64,000 bases of DNA from positions 5,084,001 through 5,148,000 of the forward strand of contig NC_017093.1 in assembly GCF_000284295.1 (NCBI RefSeq). Reading direction: 5' to 3'. The notes beneath the pieces were generated by a model. The model was not told the origin of the DNA, searched no databases, and worked only from the letters and a program-made list of their open reading frames with translations. The stretch comes from Actinoplanes missouriensis 431. GTDB taxonomy: Bacteria; Actinomycetota; Actinomycetes; Mycobacteriales; Micromonosporaceae. The translations under genes and the position numbers were made by a program. Numbering within the stretch: position 1 is the stretch's first letter; each line of letters begins with the position of its first letter. Of this stretch, positions 16,399 to 24,482 are shown piece by piece.

Positions 16399-18357
16399 AT
16401 GGCGCGTCTGTCACACGGCAAAATCATCACCGAGGAAGACCTGATCATCGGTCGTGCTGAGGTCGCGGCCTTCAGCGCCACCTCCGCGACGGCGACGTTC
16501 GCCCTGACCGGTGCGCCGCCGCCAGGCCCGTTCGACCTGCTCTTCCCGGACCTGCAGGACGACCCGGAGAACCTGGTCGAGCAGACGCCACAGACCACCA
16601 AGCTGCTCGCCGAGCTGGGCACCGCGATGGCCGACCCGGACCGCGGCGACAACAGCGAGATCCCGGCGATCTACACGTACTTCGGCCAGTTCGTCGACCA
16701 CGACATCACCCTCGAGGTGCAGAAACCGGGCAACGGCATCGGCTCCGGCTCGGTCCAGGACCTGGTGGCCGACGGCATGCAGCCGATGAGCCTGGACCAG
16801 GTCCGCACCGCGCTGCGCAACGGGCGTACCGCCGCGCTCGACCTGGACAGCCTCTACGATCCGCCGGCGCCGGTCGACCCGAAGAACCACAACCTCATGG
16901 AGATCGGCACGAACGCCGACGTGATCAGCGGCGACGTGCCGTTCAAGCAGGTGCCGGGCAAGGACAACAACAACGACCTGCCCCGGCTCGGCCGCAACGC
17001 GAAACCGGAACTGGACCGCGCCGCCGAGATCGGCGACGGGCGCAACGACGAGAACACCATCATCTCCCAGCTGCACCTGGCGTTCCTGAAGGCGCACAAC
17101 GCGCTGGCCAAGCAGGGCATGTCGTTCGAGGTCGCCCAGCGGACACTGCGCCAGCACTATCAGCACATCGTGGTGCACGACTTCCTGAGCCGGGTCTGCG
17201 AGAAGGAGATCGTGGACGACATCGTGAAGAACGGCAACCGCTGGTTCAACCCTTACGGCGCCGGCTTCTTCATGCCCCTGGAGTTCTCGGTGGCCGCGTA
17301 CCGGTTCGGGCACTCGATGGTCCGGGGCACCTACAACTTCAACGTCAACTTCAGGTTCGGTGAGGGCACCAGCCCGGCCACCCTGGAGGACCTCTTCACC
17401 TTCACCGCCCTCAGCGGACAACTGCGCAATCTGGAGAAGCTGCCGAACAACTGGATCATCCAGTGGGAGAACATCGCCGGCGAGAACGGGCAGAAGGCCC
17501 GGAAGATCGACACCACCCTGGCGCGGGTCGGCGACCAGGCGCTGTTCAACCTGCAGACCCTGGACGGCCAGCGGGAGACGCCCGACCTCGCCGCCCGGCT
17601 CGCGGTGCGCAACCTGCTCCGCGGGTACCGCCTGCGGATCCCCACCGGCCAGGCGGTCGCGCGTCACCTCGGCGTACCGGTCCTGACCCCGCAGCAGCTT
17701 CTCGACGCGACCGGCGACGCCGACAGCGACCAGGCCAGGGCGCTGCGCAAGGGCAGCCTCCTGACCCGCACCCCGCTCTGGTACTACATCCTCGCCGAGG
17801 CCCAGGTCCAGAACCGGGGCGCCCGGCTCGGCACGGTCGGCAGCACGATCGTGGCCGACGTGCTGATCGGGCTGGTCCGCCGCAGCACCGACTCGATCCT
17901 CAAGATCCCGGGCTGGCGGCCCACCCTGCCGGCCGCCAAGCCGGGCACCTACGAGCTGCCCGACCTGCTGCGCCTCGCCGGTGTGCTCGGCGCGCCGGTG
18001 ACCACGCCGCCGCAGCCGGCCACGTACACGGTGAAGTCCGGCGACACCCTCGCCGGCATCGCCCGGTCCCAGCTCGGCGACGAGAAGCGCTGGCCGCAGA
18101 TCTACGTGCTCAACCGCAAGCAGATCCGCGACCCCAACCGGATCATTCCCGGTCAGGTGCTTCAGCTGCCGCCGAAGCAGCCGGTCGGCCCGATTCCGCG
18201 GCTCTACACCGTCAAGCGGGGCGACACGCTCTTCGGCATCGCCAAGTCCCAGCTCGGCGACGGCAACCGCTGGCCGGAGATCTTCCGGCTGAACCGTGAC
18301 GTCCTGGACAACCCTGATCGGATCGTTCCCGGTCAGACCCTGATCCTGCCGAACTGA
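16399..18357 (+). CDS. haem peroxidase (animal-type superfamily) fused to two LysM domains
   Basis: 652 residues from the ATG at 16399 with GAAGGGA upstream. The N-terminal 530 residues form a peroxidase-cyclooxygenase superfamily domain: the distal-His motif IYTYFGQFVDHDITLEV (residues about 90-106) and the proximal-His region YRFGHSMVRGTYNFN (about 301-315) are both present. Two LysM modules follow, TYTVKSGDTLAGIARSQLGD (about 543) and YTVKRGDTLFGIAKSQLGD (about 603), each closing with NRIIPGQ or DRIVPGQ. LysM binds peptidoglycan or chitin. No signal peptide is seen, so export, if any, would be non-classical. Bacterial peroxidases of this group oxidise halides or phenols; the target here is unknown. 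Confidence 0.87.
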   Translation: MARLSHGKIITEEDLIIGRAEVAAFSATSATATFALTGAPPPGPFDLLFPDLQDDPENLVEQTPQTTKLLAELGTAMADPDRGDNSEIPAIYTYFGQFVDHDITLEVQKPGNGIGSGSVQDLVADGMQPMSLDQVRTALRNGRTAALDLDSLYDPPAPVDPKNHNLMEIGTNADVISGDVPFKQVPGKDNNNDLPRLGRNAKPELDRAAEIGDGRNDENTIISQLHLAFLKAHNALAKQGMSFEVAQRTLRQHYQHIVVHDFLSRVCEKEIVDDIVKNGNRWFNPYGAGFFMPLEFSVAAYRFGHSMVRGTYNFNVNFRFGEGTSPATLEDLFTFTALSGQLRNLEKLPNNWIIQWENIAGENGQKARKIDTTLARVGDQALFNLQTLDGQRETPDLAARLAVRNLLRGYRLRIPTGQAVARHLGVPVLTPQQLLDATGDADSDQARALRKGSLLTRTPLWYYILAEAQVQNRGARLGTVGSTIVADVLIGLVRRSTDSILKIPGWRPTLPAAKPGTYELPDLLRLAGVLGAPVTTPPQPATYTVKSGDTLAGIARSQLGDEKRWPQIYVLNRKQIRDPNRIIPGQVLQLPPKQPVGPIPRLYTVKRGDTLFGIAKSQLGDGNRWPEIFRLNRDVLDNPDRIVPGQTLILPN

Positions 18358-18371
18358 GAACCCGCCGCTGG

Positions 18372-19379
18372 TCACTCCCGGCGATACAGCTCCGGCTGAT
18401 CGCCGAGAGAGACCACGACCCTTTCCCCGGTACGGAGGGAGGACAGCGCCGCGGCCGACACACTGGTCGCGGCGTACCCGTCCCAGCAGCTCGGCCCGCC
18501 CGGCGGCTGCCCGGCCCGGACCGTCCCGGCCCAGTCCCGCAGCTCCGCGTCGTACGCCGGCCCGAACCGCTCCCGCCAGTCCCCCGCGATCGGCACGGCG
18601 AGCCGTCCCGCGCTGCGCACCGCCACCACCCCCGGCTCGCCGAGCGCGGCCGTCCCGCTCTCGCCGAGGATCTCGCCCCGGATGTCGTAGCCGTACCGGG
18701 CGTTGACCGAGATCTCGACGTCGGCCAGCACACCGCCGTCCAGCTCCAGCACGAGCAGCATCGGCTCGGGCAGGTCGCCGGTGTGGCCGCCGGTCCGGGG
18801 CCGGAGCACGCGCACCGCGACGATCTCCGCGCCGAACAGCCAGCGGAGCATGTCGATCTCGTGCACCGCGGTGTCGGTGATCATGTCGTCGGGCCGGTAG
18901 AAGGCGGGCACGGACGCGTTGCGGTGGGCGCAGTGCATCATCAGCGGTGCGCCGATCACGCCGCCGTCCAGCTCCCGCTTGAGCGCGCGGTAGGCGTCGT
19001 CGTAGCGCCGCATGTATCCGACCTGGACCAGCCGCTTGCCGCGCCGCGCCTCCGCGTCCACGATCGCCAGGGCGGCGTCCGGGGTCGTGGCCAGGGGTTT
19101 CTCGCAGAAGACCGGTTTGCCGGCCGCGATGGCGGCGAGCACGTAGTCCGCGTGGGTGGCGCCCCACGAGCAGACCAGCACCGCGTCCACGTCCGGCTCG
19201 CCGATCAGCCGGTCGCCGGGGAGGACCCGGGCGCCGGCCTCCCCGGCGACCCGCCGGGCGAGCTCCGGGTCGGCGTCGGCGACCGCGACGATCTCCACCC
19301 CGGCGACCACGCTTGTCAGCCGCCGGATGTGGTCACGCCCGATCGCCCCGGTCCCGATCACGCCGACCCGGAGGCTCAT
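18372..19379 (-). CDS. iolG: Gfo/Idh/MocA oxidoreductase, probable myo-inositol 2-dehydrogenase
   Basis: A 335-residue NAD(P)-dependent dehydrogenase. The Rossmann motif is RVGVIGTGAIGRDHIRRLT and the family Lys is in PVFCEKPLATTPDA. HRNASVPAFYRPDDMITD and AVHEIDMLRWLFGAE match actinomycete IolG, which oxidises myo-inositol to scyllo-inosose, the first step of the pathway encoded upstream. It is the last gene of the minus-strand operon. The ATG at 19379 overlaps the ATPase stop by one base; an in-frame GTG at 19382 would make a 4-base overlap instead. Specificity for myo- or scyllo-inositol is inferred from context. Confidence 0.85.
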   Translation of the reverse strand: MSLRVGVIGTGAIGRDHIRRLTSVVAGVEIVAVADADPELARRVAGEAGARVLPGDRLIGEPDVDAVLVCSWGATHADYVLAAIAAGKPVFCEKPLATTPDAALAIVDAEARRGKRLVQVGYMRRYDDAYRALKRELDGGVIGAPLMMHCAHRNASVPAFYRPDDMITDTAVHEIDMLRWLFGAEIVAVRVLRPRTGGHTGDLPEPMLLVLELDGGVLADVEISVNARYGYDIRGEILGESGTAALGEPGVVAVRSAGRLAVPIAGDWRERFGPAYDAELRDWAGTVRAGQPPGGPSCWDGYAATSVSAAALSSLRTGERVVVSLGDQPELYRRE

Positions 19380-20143
19380 CACCCCCTGCCCAGCTCGTGG
19401 GCCAGCTGCTCCAGCTCGTCGCCGCCGGCCATCTGGGCGGTCAGCTCCTCCAGGGTCACCTCGCCGCGCCGGGCGTCCAGCACCGCCGACCCCAGCTTGA
19501 GGATCACGAAGTGGTCCCCGACCAGGTAGGCGTGGTGCGGGTTGTGGGTGATGAACACGACCCCGATCCCGGCGTCCCGCGCCGCCGCGACATGCTTGAG
19601 CACCGCGCCGGACTGCTTCACCCCGAGCGCCGCCGTCGGCTCGTCGAGGATCAGCACCTTCGCCCCGAAGTGGATCGCCCGGGCGATCGCGACGCCCTGC
19701 CGCTGGCCGCCGGAGAGCGTGCCGATCGGCTGGTCGATGTCGGCCAGCACGATGCCCATGTCGCGCAGCGCCGCGTCGGCGACCCGCTTCATCTCCTTGA
19801 TCCGCATCCCGGCGAGCGGGAAGCGCCCGGCGGTCAGCTCGGAGCCGAGGAAGAAGTTGCGCCAGACCTCCATCAGCGGGATCACCGCGAGGTTCTGGTA
19901 CACGGTGGCGATCCCCAGGTCGAGCGCCTCCCGCGGCGAGGAGAAGACGGTCGGCTTCCCGTCCACCAGCAGCGAGCCGGAGGTGTGCGGATGCAGACCG
20001 GACATGATCCCGATGAGCGTGGACTTGCCGGCGCCGTTGTCGCCGAGCACGCAGGTCACCGATCCGGCCTCGGCCTTCAGCGACACGTCGTGCAGCGCCC
20101 GGATCGGGCCGTAGCTCTTGCCCACCCCGACGAGTTCGATCAC
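19379..20143 (-). CDS. sugar (probable inositol) ABC importer ATP-binding protein
   Basis: 254 residues with a GTG start in a 4-base GTGA overlap with the permease stop. All ABC ATPase motifs are present: Walker A LGDNGAGKSTLIGIMSG, signature GTLSGGQRQGVAIARAI, Walker B VLILDEPTAALG and switch His VFITHNPHHA. It has a single nucleotide-binding domain, as in the CUT2 subclass with short ATPases (FrcA/IatA-like), so it should work as a homodimer on the cytosolic side. The adjacent iol genes suggest inositol as substrate. Confidence 0.88.
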   Translation of the reverse strand: MIELVGVGKSYGPIRALHDVSLKAEAGSVTCVLGDNGAGKSTLIGIMSGLHPHTSGSLLVDGKPTVFSSPREALDLGIATVYQNLAVIPLMEVWRNFFLGSELTAGRFPLAGMRIKEMKRVADAALRDMGIVLADIDQPIGTLSGGQRQGVAIARAIHFGAKVLILDEPTAALGVKQSGAVLKHVAAARDAGIGVVFITHNPHHAYLVGDHFVILKLGSAVLDARRGEVTLEELTAQMAGGDELEQLAHELGRG

Positions 20144-21129
20144 CGTGAACCCCACCTTCGCGCGTAGTGGTTGACCAGCACGGCGAGCAGCAGCATCACG
20201 CCGAGGAAGGCCCGGAACCAGTTCGGGTCCCAGCCGGCGTAGACGATGCCGAGACTGGTCATGCCGAAGATGAACGCGCCGATCGCGACGCCTATCGCGT
20301 TGCCGAAGCCGCCGGTCAGCAGGGTGCCGCCGACCACCGCGGCGATGATGTAGAGGAACTCGTTGCCGACGCCGTTGCCGGCCTGAAGCGTGTTGAACCG
20401 GTACAGGTTGTGCATGCCGACGAACCAGCCGAGGAACGACACCGCCACGAACAGCGAGATCTTGGTACGGACCACCGGGACGCCGACCGCGCGGGCGCTC
20501 TCCGCCGCGCCGCCGACCGCGTAGATCCAGTTGCCGGCCCGCGCCCGCTGCAGGATCCAGGAGGCGAGGGCCACGAACAGGATCCACCAGAGCACCGTCG
20601 TCCAGACGGTCACGTCACCGATCCCGAAGGAGGACGCGAAGACGCTCTGCAGACTGAAGAACCCGTCGATGTCCGAGATGTCGGAGGACGAGACCGAACC
20701 GGTCACCAGCTTCGTCACGCCCAGGTTCACGCCCTGGAGCACGAAGAACGTCCCCAGCGTGATCAGGAAGCTGGGGATGCCGGTCCGCATCACCAGCCAC
20801 CCGTTGAGGAATCCCACCGCGAGGCAGAACACCAGGGACAGCAGCGCCCCGACCCAGAGGTTGACCCCGAAATACCAGCAGAACAGCGAGTTCACCAGCC
20901 CGGCGGACGTGACGATCACACCGGCCGACAGGTCGAACTCGCCGCCGATCATCAGCAGGCCGACGCCGACGGCGACGATGCCGATCGTCGACGACTGGTA
21001 GAGCACGGTGAACAGCGAACCGGCCGACCGGAACGCCGGCGCCACCGCCAGGAAGAACAGGAAGATCGCCAGAGCTGCCACCAGCGCGCCCACCTCCGGG
21101 CGCGCCAGCAGCCGGACCGGACGGCTCAC
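20140..21129 (-). CDS. sugar (probable inositol) ABC importer permease
   Basis: A 329-residue membrane protein of the BPD-transp_2/RbsC type with about 8-10 hydrophobic segments (ALVAALAIFLFFLAVAPAF, GIVAVGVGLLMIGGEFDLSA, FLYIIAAVVGGTLLTGGFG). The motif GGEFDLSAGVIVTSAG is the usual first cytoplasmic loop of CUT2 permeases. The GTG start lies in a GTGA overlap with the substrate-binding protein stop, indicating translational coupling. One permease gene is present, so a homodimer is expected. Confidence 0.88.
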   Translation of the reverse strand: MSRPVRLLARPEVGALVAALAIFLFFLAVAPAFRSAGSLFTVLYQSSTIGIVAVGVGLLMIGGEFDLSAGVIVTSAGLVNSLFCWYFGVNLWVGALLSLVFCLAVGFLNGWLVMRTGIPSFLITLGTFFVLQGVNLGVTKLVTGSVSSSDISDIDGFFSLQSVFASSFGIGDVTVWTTVLWWILFVALASWILQRARAGNWIYAVGGAAESARAVGVPVVRTKISLFVAVSFLGWFVGMHNLYRFNTLQAGNGVGNEFLYIIAAVVGGTLLTGGFGNAIGVAIGAFIFGMTSLGIVYAGWDPNWFRAFLGVMLLLAVLVNHYARRWGSR

Positions 21130-22097
21130 CGGGTGTTCTTCTCGGTGAACGGCAGGATCTTGTCGATGTTGCTGGAGTCCACGAACGACGGGCCGGTCAG
21201 CACCGGGCCGCCGCCACCGAGGTCGTTGCCGTTCTTGATGTACAGGTAGAGCGACGTGACAGCCATGTAGCCCTGCGCGTACGGCTGCTGGTCGACGGCG
21301 AACTCGACCTTGCCGTCCTTGACCGCCTGCGCCATCTCCTTGTTGAGGTCGAAGGAGACCAGCTTGGCCTGGCTGGCGGCCTGCTCCTTGGCCTGGATCG
21401 CGTCCAGGGCGATCGGCGCGCCGAGCGTCACGATGTAGTCGATGGTCTTGTCCTGCGCGAGCTTGGCCTGCAGCGCGGTCGTGACGGCCGCGTCGTCGGC
21501 GCCGTTGACCTGGAGGTTCTCGGTGCCCGCCACCTTGGACTTGACGCCCGCGCAGCGCGCCTCCAGAGACACCGAGCCCTGCTGGTGGATCACGCAGATC
21601 GGGTGTTTTCCGCCGGCAGCGGCGATCCGCTCGCCGATGCTCTCCCCGGCCAGAGTCTCGTCGGAGCCGAAGTACATCAGCGCGCCGAGGCTCTTGTACT
21701 GGTCGATGCCGGCGTTGAGGCCGACCACCGGGATGCCCGCGCCGGTCGCCGCCTTCACCGAGCCGGCCAGGGCGTCCGGGGTGACGAGCGTGGTCGCGAT
21801 GCCCTGCACCTTGGAATCGACGGCCTGCTGGATCAGCGTGGCCTGCTTGCCGGCGTCCGGGTCGTTGGAGTACTTCAGCTCGACGCCGGTGTCGGTGGCG
21901 GCCTGCTCGGCGCCGGCCCGCACCTTGTCCCAGAACGTGTCGCCGGGCGTCTCGTGCGTGACGAACGCGATCGTGTAACCGGTCGGCTGCTTCGCGCTGC
22001 CGCCGGAGGCGTCGGGCTCCTCCTCCCGGCCGCCGTCGCTGCATGCGGCGAGCAGCAGGACGGCCGCGGCGCCCGCGGCCAGTAGGCGATATCTCAT
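21126..22097 (-). CDS. sugar (probable inositol) ABC importer substrate-binding lipoprotein
   Basis: 323 residues. A lipoprotein signal peptide with lipobox LLLAAC ends at about residue 22, and the mature protein begins CSDGGREEEP. The rest is a periplasmic-binding-protein type I fold like ribose/inositol binding proteins: YTIAFVTHETPGDTFWDKVR, GIATTLVTPDALAGSVKAA, IPVVGLNAGIDQYKSLGAL and KLVSFDLNKEMAQAVKDG. GGGAGAG precedes the ATG at 22097, which overlaps the stop of the TIM barrel gene (ATGA). Confidence 0.88.
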   Translation of the reverse strand: MRYRLLAAGAAAVLLLAACSDGGREEEPDASGGSAKQPTGYTIAFVTHETPGDTFWDKVRAGAEQAATDTGVELKYSNDPDAGKQATLIQQAVDSKVQGIATTLVTPDALAGSVKAATGAGIPVVGLNAGIDQYKSLGALMYFGSDETLAGESIGERIAAAGGKHPICVIHQQGSVSLEARCAGVKSKVAGTENLQVNGADDAAVTTALQAKLAQDKTIDYIVTLGAPIALDAIQAKEQAASQAKLVSFDLNKEMAQAVKDGKVEFAVDQQPYAQGYMAVTSLYLYIKNGNDLGGGGPVLTGPSFVDSSNIDKILPFTEKNTR

Positions 22098-22984
22098 GCG
22101 AACTCTCCCAGGGATGTCAGATAGGAATATGTGCGACGGGCGATCGGCAGCGGGATGTCGAAGCCGACCGGGTACATATCCTGCTCCACCACCACGTACA
22201 GGTCGCGGCCGAGTGCCGACAGCGCGCTCAGGACCGGCGGGATCTCCGGCACGCCGGCCGGCGCGGCCACGCTCACGCCCATCGCCACGGCCTGGCCGAA
22301 GGCCAGATCCTCGGCGGCGGCGCGGGCCGCGAGGCCCGGGTCCATCTGCTTGAGGTGTACGTATCCGACCCGCTCCGGGTAGTCCCGGATCAGGCCGAGG
22401 ACGTCGGCGCCGCGGTAGGCGAGGTGGCCGACGTCGAGGCAGAGCGAGACGAACCGCGGGTCCGTCATCTCCAGGAAGCGCTCGACCTGCTGCTGGTTCT
22501 CCACCTGGTAGTCGGCGTGCGGGTGAAAGCGCAGCGCCACACCGTACTCCTCGGCGAGCATCCGGCCCAGCGTGTCGGTGTTCGCGGCGAGGGTGCGCCA
22601 CTGCCCGTACCCGAGTTCGCGAGCCGCGAGATAGCCGCCCGTCGCGTCGTCGCGGTACCCGGGCACCGGCACGAACACCACGTCGCGCCCGCCCGCGGCG
22701 ACGGTGAGCTCGGCCACCCGCCGGGTCGCGGCGAGCACCTCGGGAAGGTTCTGGTGCGGCCCGCCGGCCCCGGCGACCGTCCCGCCCGCGCAGGTCAGCC
22801 CGCGCGCGGCCAGTTCGTCGGCGAGCCGCGCCGGATCGGTGGGCAGGTAACCGTAGGGGCCGAGCTCCAGGGTGCGGTATCCAGCCTCGGCGAGCTCGTC
22901 GAGGAACCGCCGCCACGGGGTCTGCCGGGGGTCGTCGGCGTACCAGACACCCCACGAGTCGGGGCAGCTGCCCAGGCGCAGCAT
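22094..22984 (-). CDS. xylose-isomerase-like TIM barrel protein of the inositol operon (IolE/IolI type)
   Basis: A 296-residue AP-endonuclease-2-like TIM barrel. It opens MLRLGSCPDSWGVWYADDPR and continues ELGPYGYLPTD, RFHPHADYQVEN, SLCLDVGHLAYRG and GYVHLKQMD, giving the His/Asp/Glu metal ligands expected of sugar isomerases. Inositol operons use such proteins either as inosose dehydratase (IolE) or inosose isomerase (IolI). A dehydratase is needed between iolG and iolD and no other candidate is in the cluster, so IolE is favoured, but the sequence does not settle it. The start lies 5 bases after the iolA stop. Confidence 0.75.
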   Translation of the reverse strand: MLRLGSCPDSWGVWYADDPRQTPWRRFLDELAEAGYRTLELGPYGYLPTDPARLADELAARGLTCAGGTVAGAGGPHQNLPEVLAATRRVAELTVAAGGRDVVFVPVPGYRDDATGGYLAARELGYGQWRTLAANTDTLGRMLAEEYGVALRFHPHADYQVENQQQVERFLEMTDPRFVSLCLDVGHLAYRGADVLGLIRDYPERVGYVHLKQMDPGLAARAAAEDLAFGQAVAMGVSVAAPAGVPEIPPVLSALSALGRDLYVVVEQDMYPVGFDIPLPIARRTYSYLTSLGEFA

Positions 22985-22989
22985 GCCGG

Positions 22990-24480
22990 TCACCGGGCCG
23001 TCGGGAAGTGCAGGGACGCCTCGGAGGCGGCGGCGGTCTCCGGCCAGCGCTGGGTGATCACCTTGGACCGGGTGTAGAAGGCGACGCCCTCCGGCCCGTA
23101 GATGGGGCTCTGCCCGAAGAGCGAGTCCTTCCACCCGCCGAACGAGTAGTAGGCCATCGGTACGGGTATCGGCACATTGATCCCGATCATACCGACGTGC
23201 ACGCCGCGCTGGAAACGGCGGGCGGCGGCGCCGCTGGAGGTGAAGAGAGCGGTGCCGTTCCCGTACGGATTGTTGTTGATCATGTTGATCGCCTCGTCGG
23301 CGTCGCCGGCCCGGATGACCGAGAGCACCGGCCCGAAGATCTCCTCCCGGTAGACGTCCATCCCGGTGGTGACCCGGTCCAGCACCGTGGGGCCGACGAA
23401 GAAGCCCCCCTCGTACCCGGGGACGGTGTCGCGGCGGCCGTCGGCCGCGACCGCCGCGCCCTGCCGCTCGCCCATCGAGATCAGGCCCTCGATCCGCTGT
23501 TTCGCGGCGGCGGTGATCACCGGTCCCATCTCGGAGGCCGGATCCCGGCCGGGACCGACCCGGACCTTCGCGGCCCGCTCGGCGACCAGATCGACGACCG
23601 CGGCCGCCGAACCGACCGCGACCGCCGCGGACACCGCCATGCACCGCTCCCCCGCCGACCCGAACGCCGACGCCACCAGGTGCTCGGCGGCGAAGTCCAG
23701 GTCCGCGTCGGGCAGGATCACGGCGTGGTTCTTGGCGCCGCCGAGCGCCTGCACCCGCTTGCCGGCGGCCGAGGCCTCGCGGTGGATGTGCCGGGCGACG
23801 GGCGTGGACCCGACGAACGACACCGCCGCGACGCCCGGGTGCGCCAGGATCGCGTCCACCGCCTCCCGGTCGCCGTGCACCACGTTGAACACGCCGTCCG
23901 GCAGCCCGGCCCGCTGCCAGAGCCGGGCCACGAAACCGGCCGGCGACGGGTCACGCTCGCTGGGCTTGAGCACGAACGTGTTGCCGCAGGCGATCGCGAT
24001 CGGATGCATCCACATCGGGACCATCGCCGGGAAGTTGAACGGGGTGATCCCGGCGACCACGCCAAGCGGCTCGCGGTAGGAGAACACGTCGACGCCGGCC
24101 GACGCCTGGTCCGAGAACGATCCCTTGAGCAGCTGCGGGATGCCGCACGCGAACTCGATCACCTCGAGGCCGCGCTGGACCTCCCCGGCGGCGTCGGAGA
24201 GCACCTTGCCGTGCTCGTCCGAGACGATCTCCGCGAGCTCCGTCCGGTGCGCGTTGATCAGCTCGCGGAAACGGAAGAGGATCGTGGTGCGGGCGCTCAG
24301 CGAGGATTGGCTCCAGTCCCGGAACGCCGCGGCGGCGACGCGTACCGCGGTGTCGACGTCGGATCTCTCCGCCAGGAGCACCTCGTGCCGCACCTCACCG
24401 GTGGCCGGTTGGTGGACGGGCGCCCGGCGGGTCGAGTCCCCGCCGGTGAAACGGCCGCCGATCCAGTGTTCGAGAATCAC
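22990..24480 (-). CDS. iolA: CoA-acylating methylmalonate-semialdehyde dehydrogenase
   Basis: 496 residues with a GTG start at 24480 preceded by GGAGG at a good distance. It is an aldehyde dehydrogenase superfamily member: GITPFNFPAMVPMWMHPIAI, LGGAKNHAVILPDADLD and the catalytic Cys in FGSAGERCMAVSAAV. The last motif with ERCMA is typical of the CoA-dependent MMSDH/IolA group, which turns malonic or methylmalonic semialdehyde plus CoA and NAD into acetyl- or propionyl-CoA and CO2, the final step of inositol breakdown. It follows iolD with a 2-base gap. Confidence 0.9.
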   Translation of the reverse strand: MILEHWIGGRFTGGDSTRRAPVHQPATGEVRHEVLLAERSDVDTAVRVAAAAFRDWSQSSLSARTTILFRFRELINAHRTELAEIVSDEHGKVLSDAAGEVQRGLEVIEFACGIPQLLKGSFSDQASAGVDVFSYREPLGVVAGITPFNFPAMVPMWMHPIAIACGNTFVLKPSERDPSPAGFVARLWQRAGLPDGVFNVVHGDREAVDAILAHPGVAAVSFVGSTPVARHIHREASAAGKRVQALGGAKNHAVILPDADLDFAAEHLVASAFGSAGERCMAVSAAVAVGSAAAVVDLVAERAAKVRVGPGRDPASEMGPVITAAAKQRIEGLISMGERQGAAVAADGRRDTVPGYEGGFFVGPTVLDRVTTGMDVYREEIFGPVLSVIRAGDADEAINMINNNPYGNGTALFTSSGAAARRFQRGVHVGMIGINVPIPVPMAYYSFGGWKDSLFGQSPIYGPEGVAFYTRSKVITQRWPETAAASEASLHFPTAR

Positions 24481-24482
24481 GT

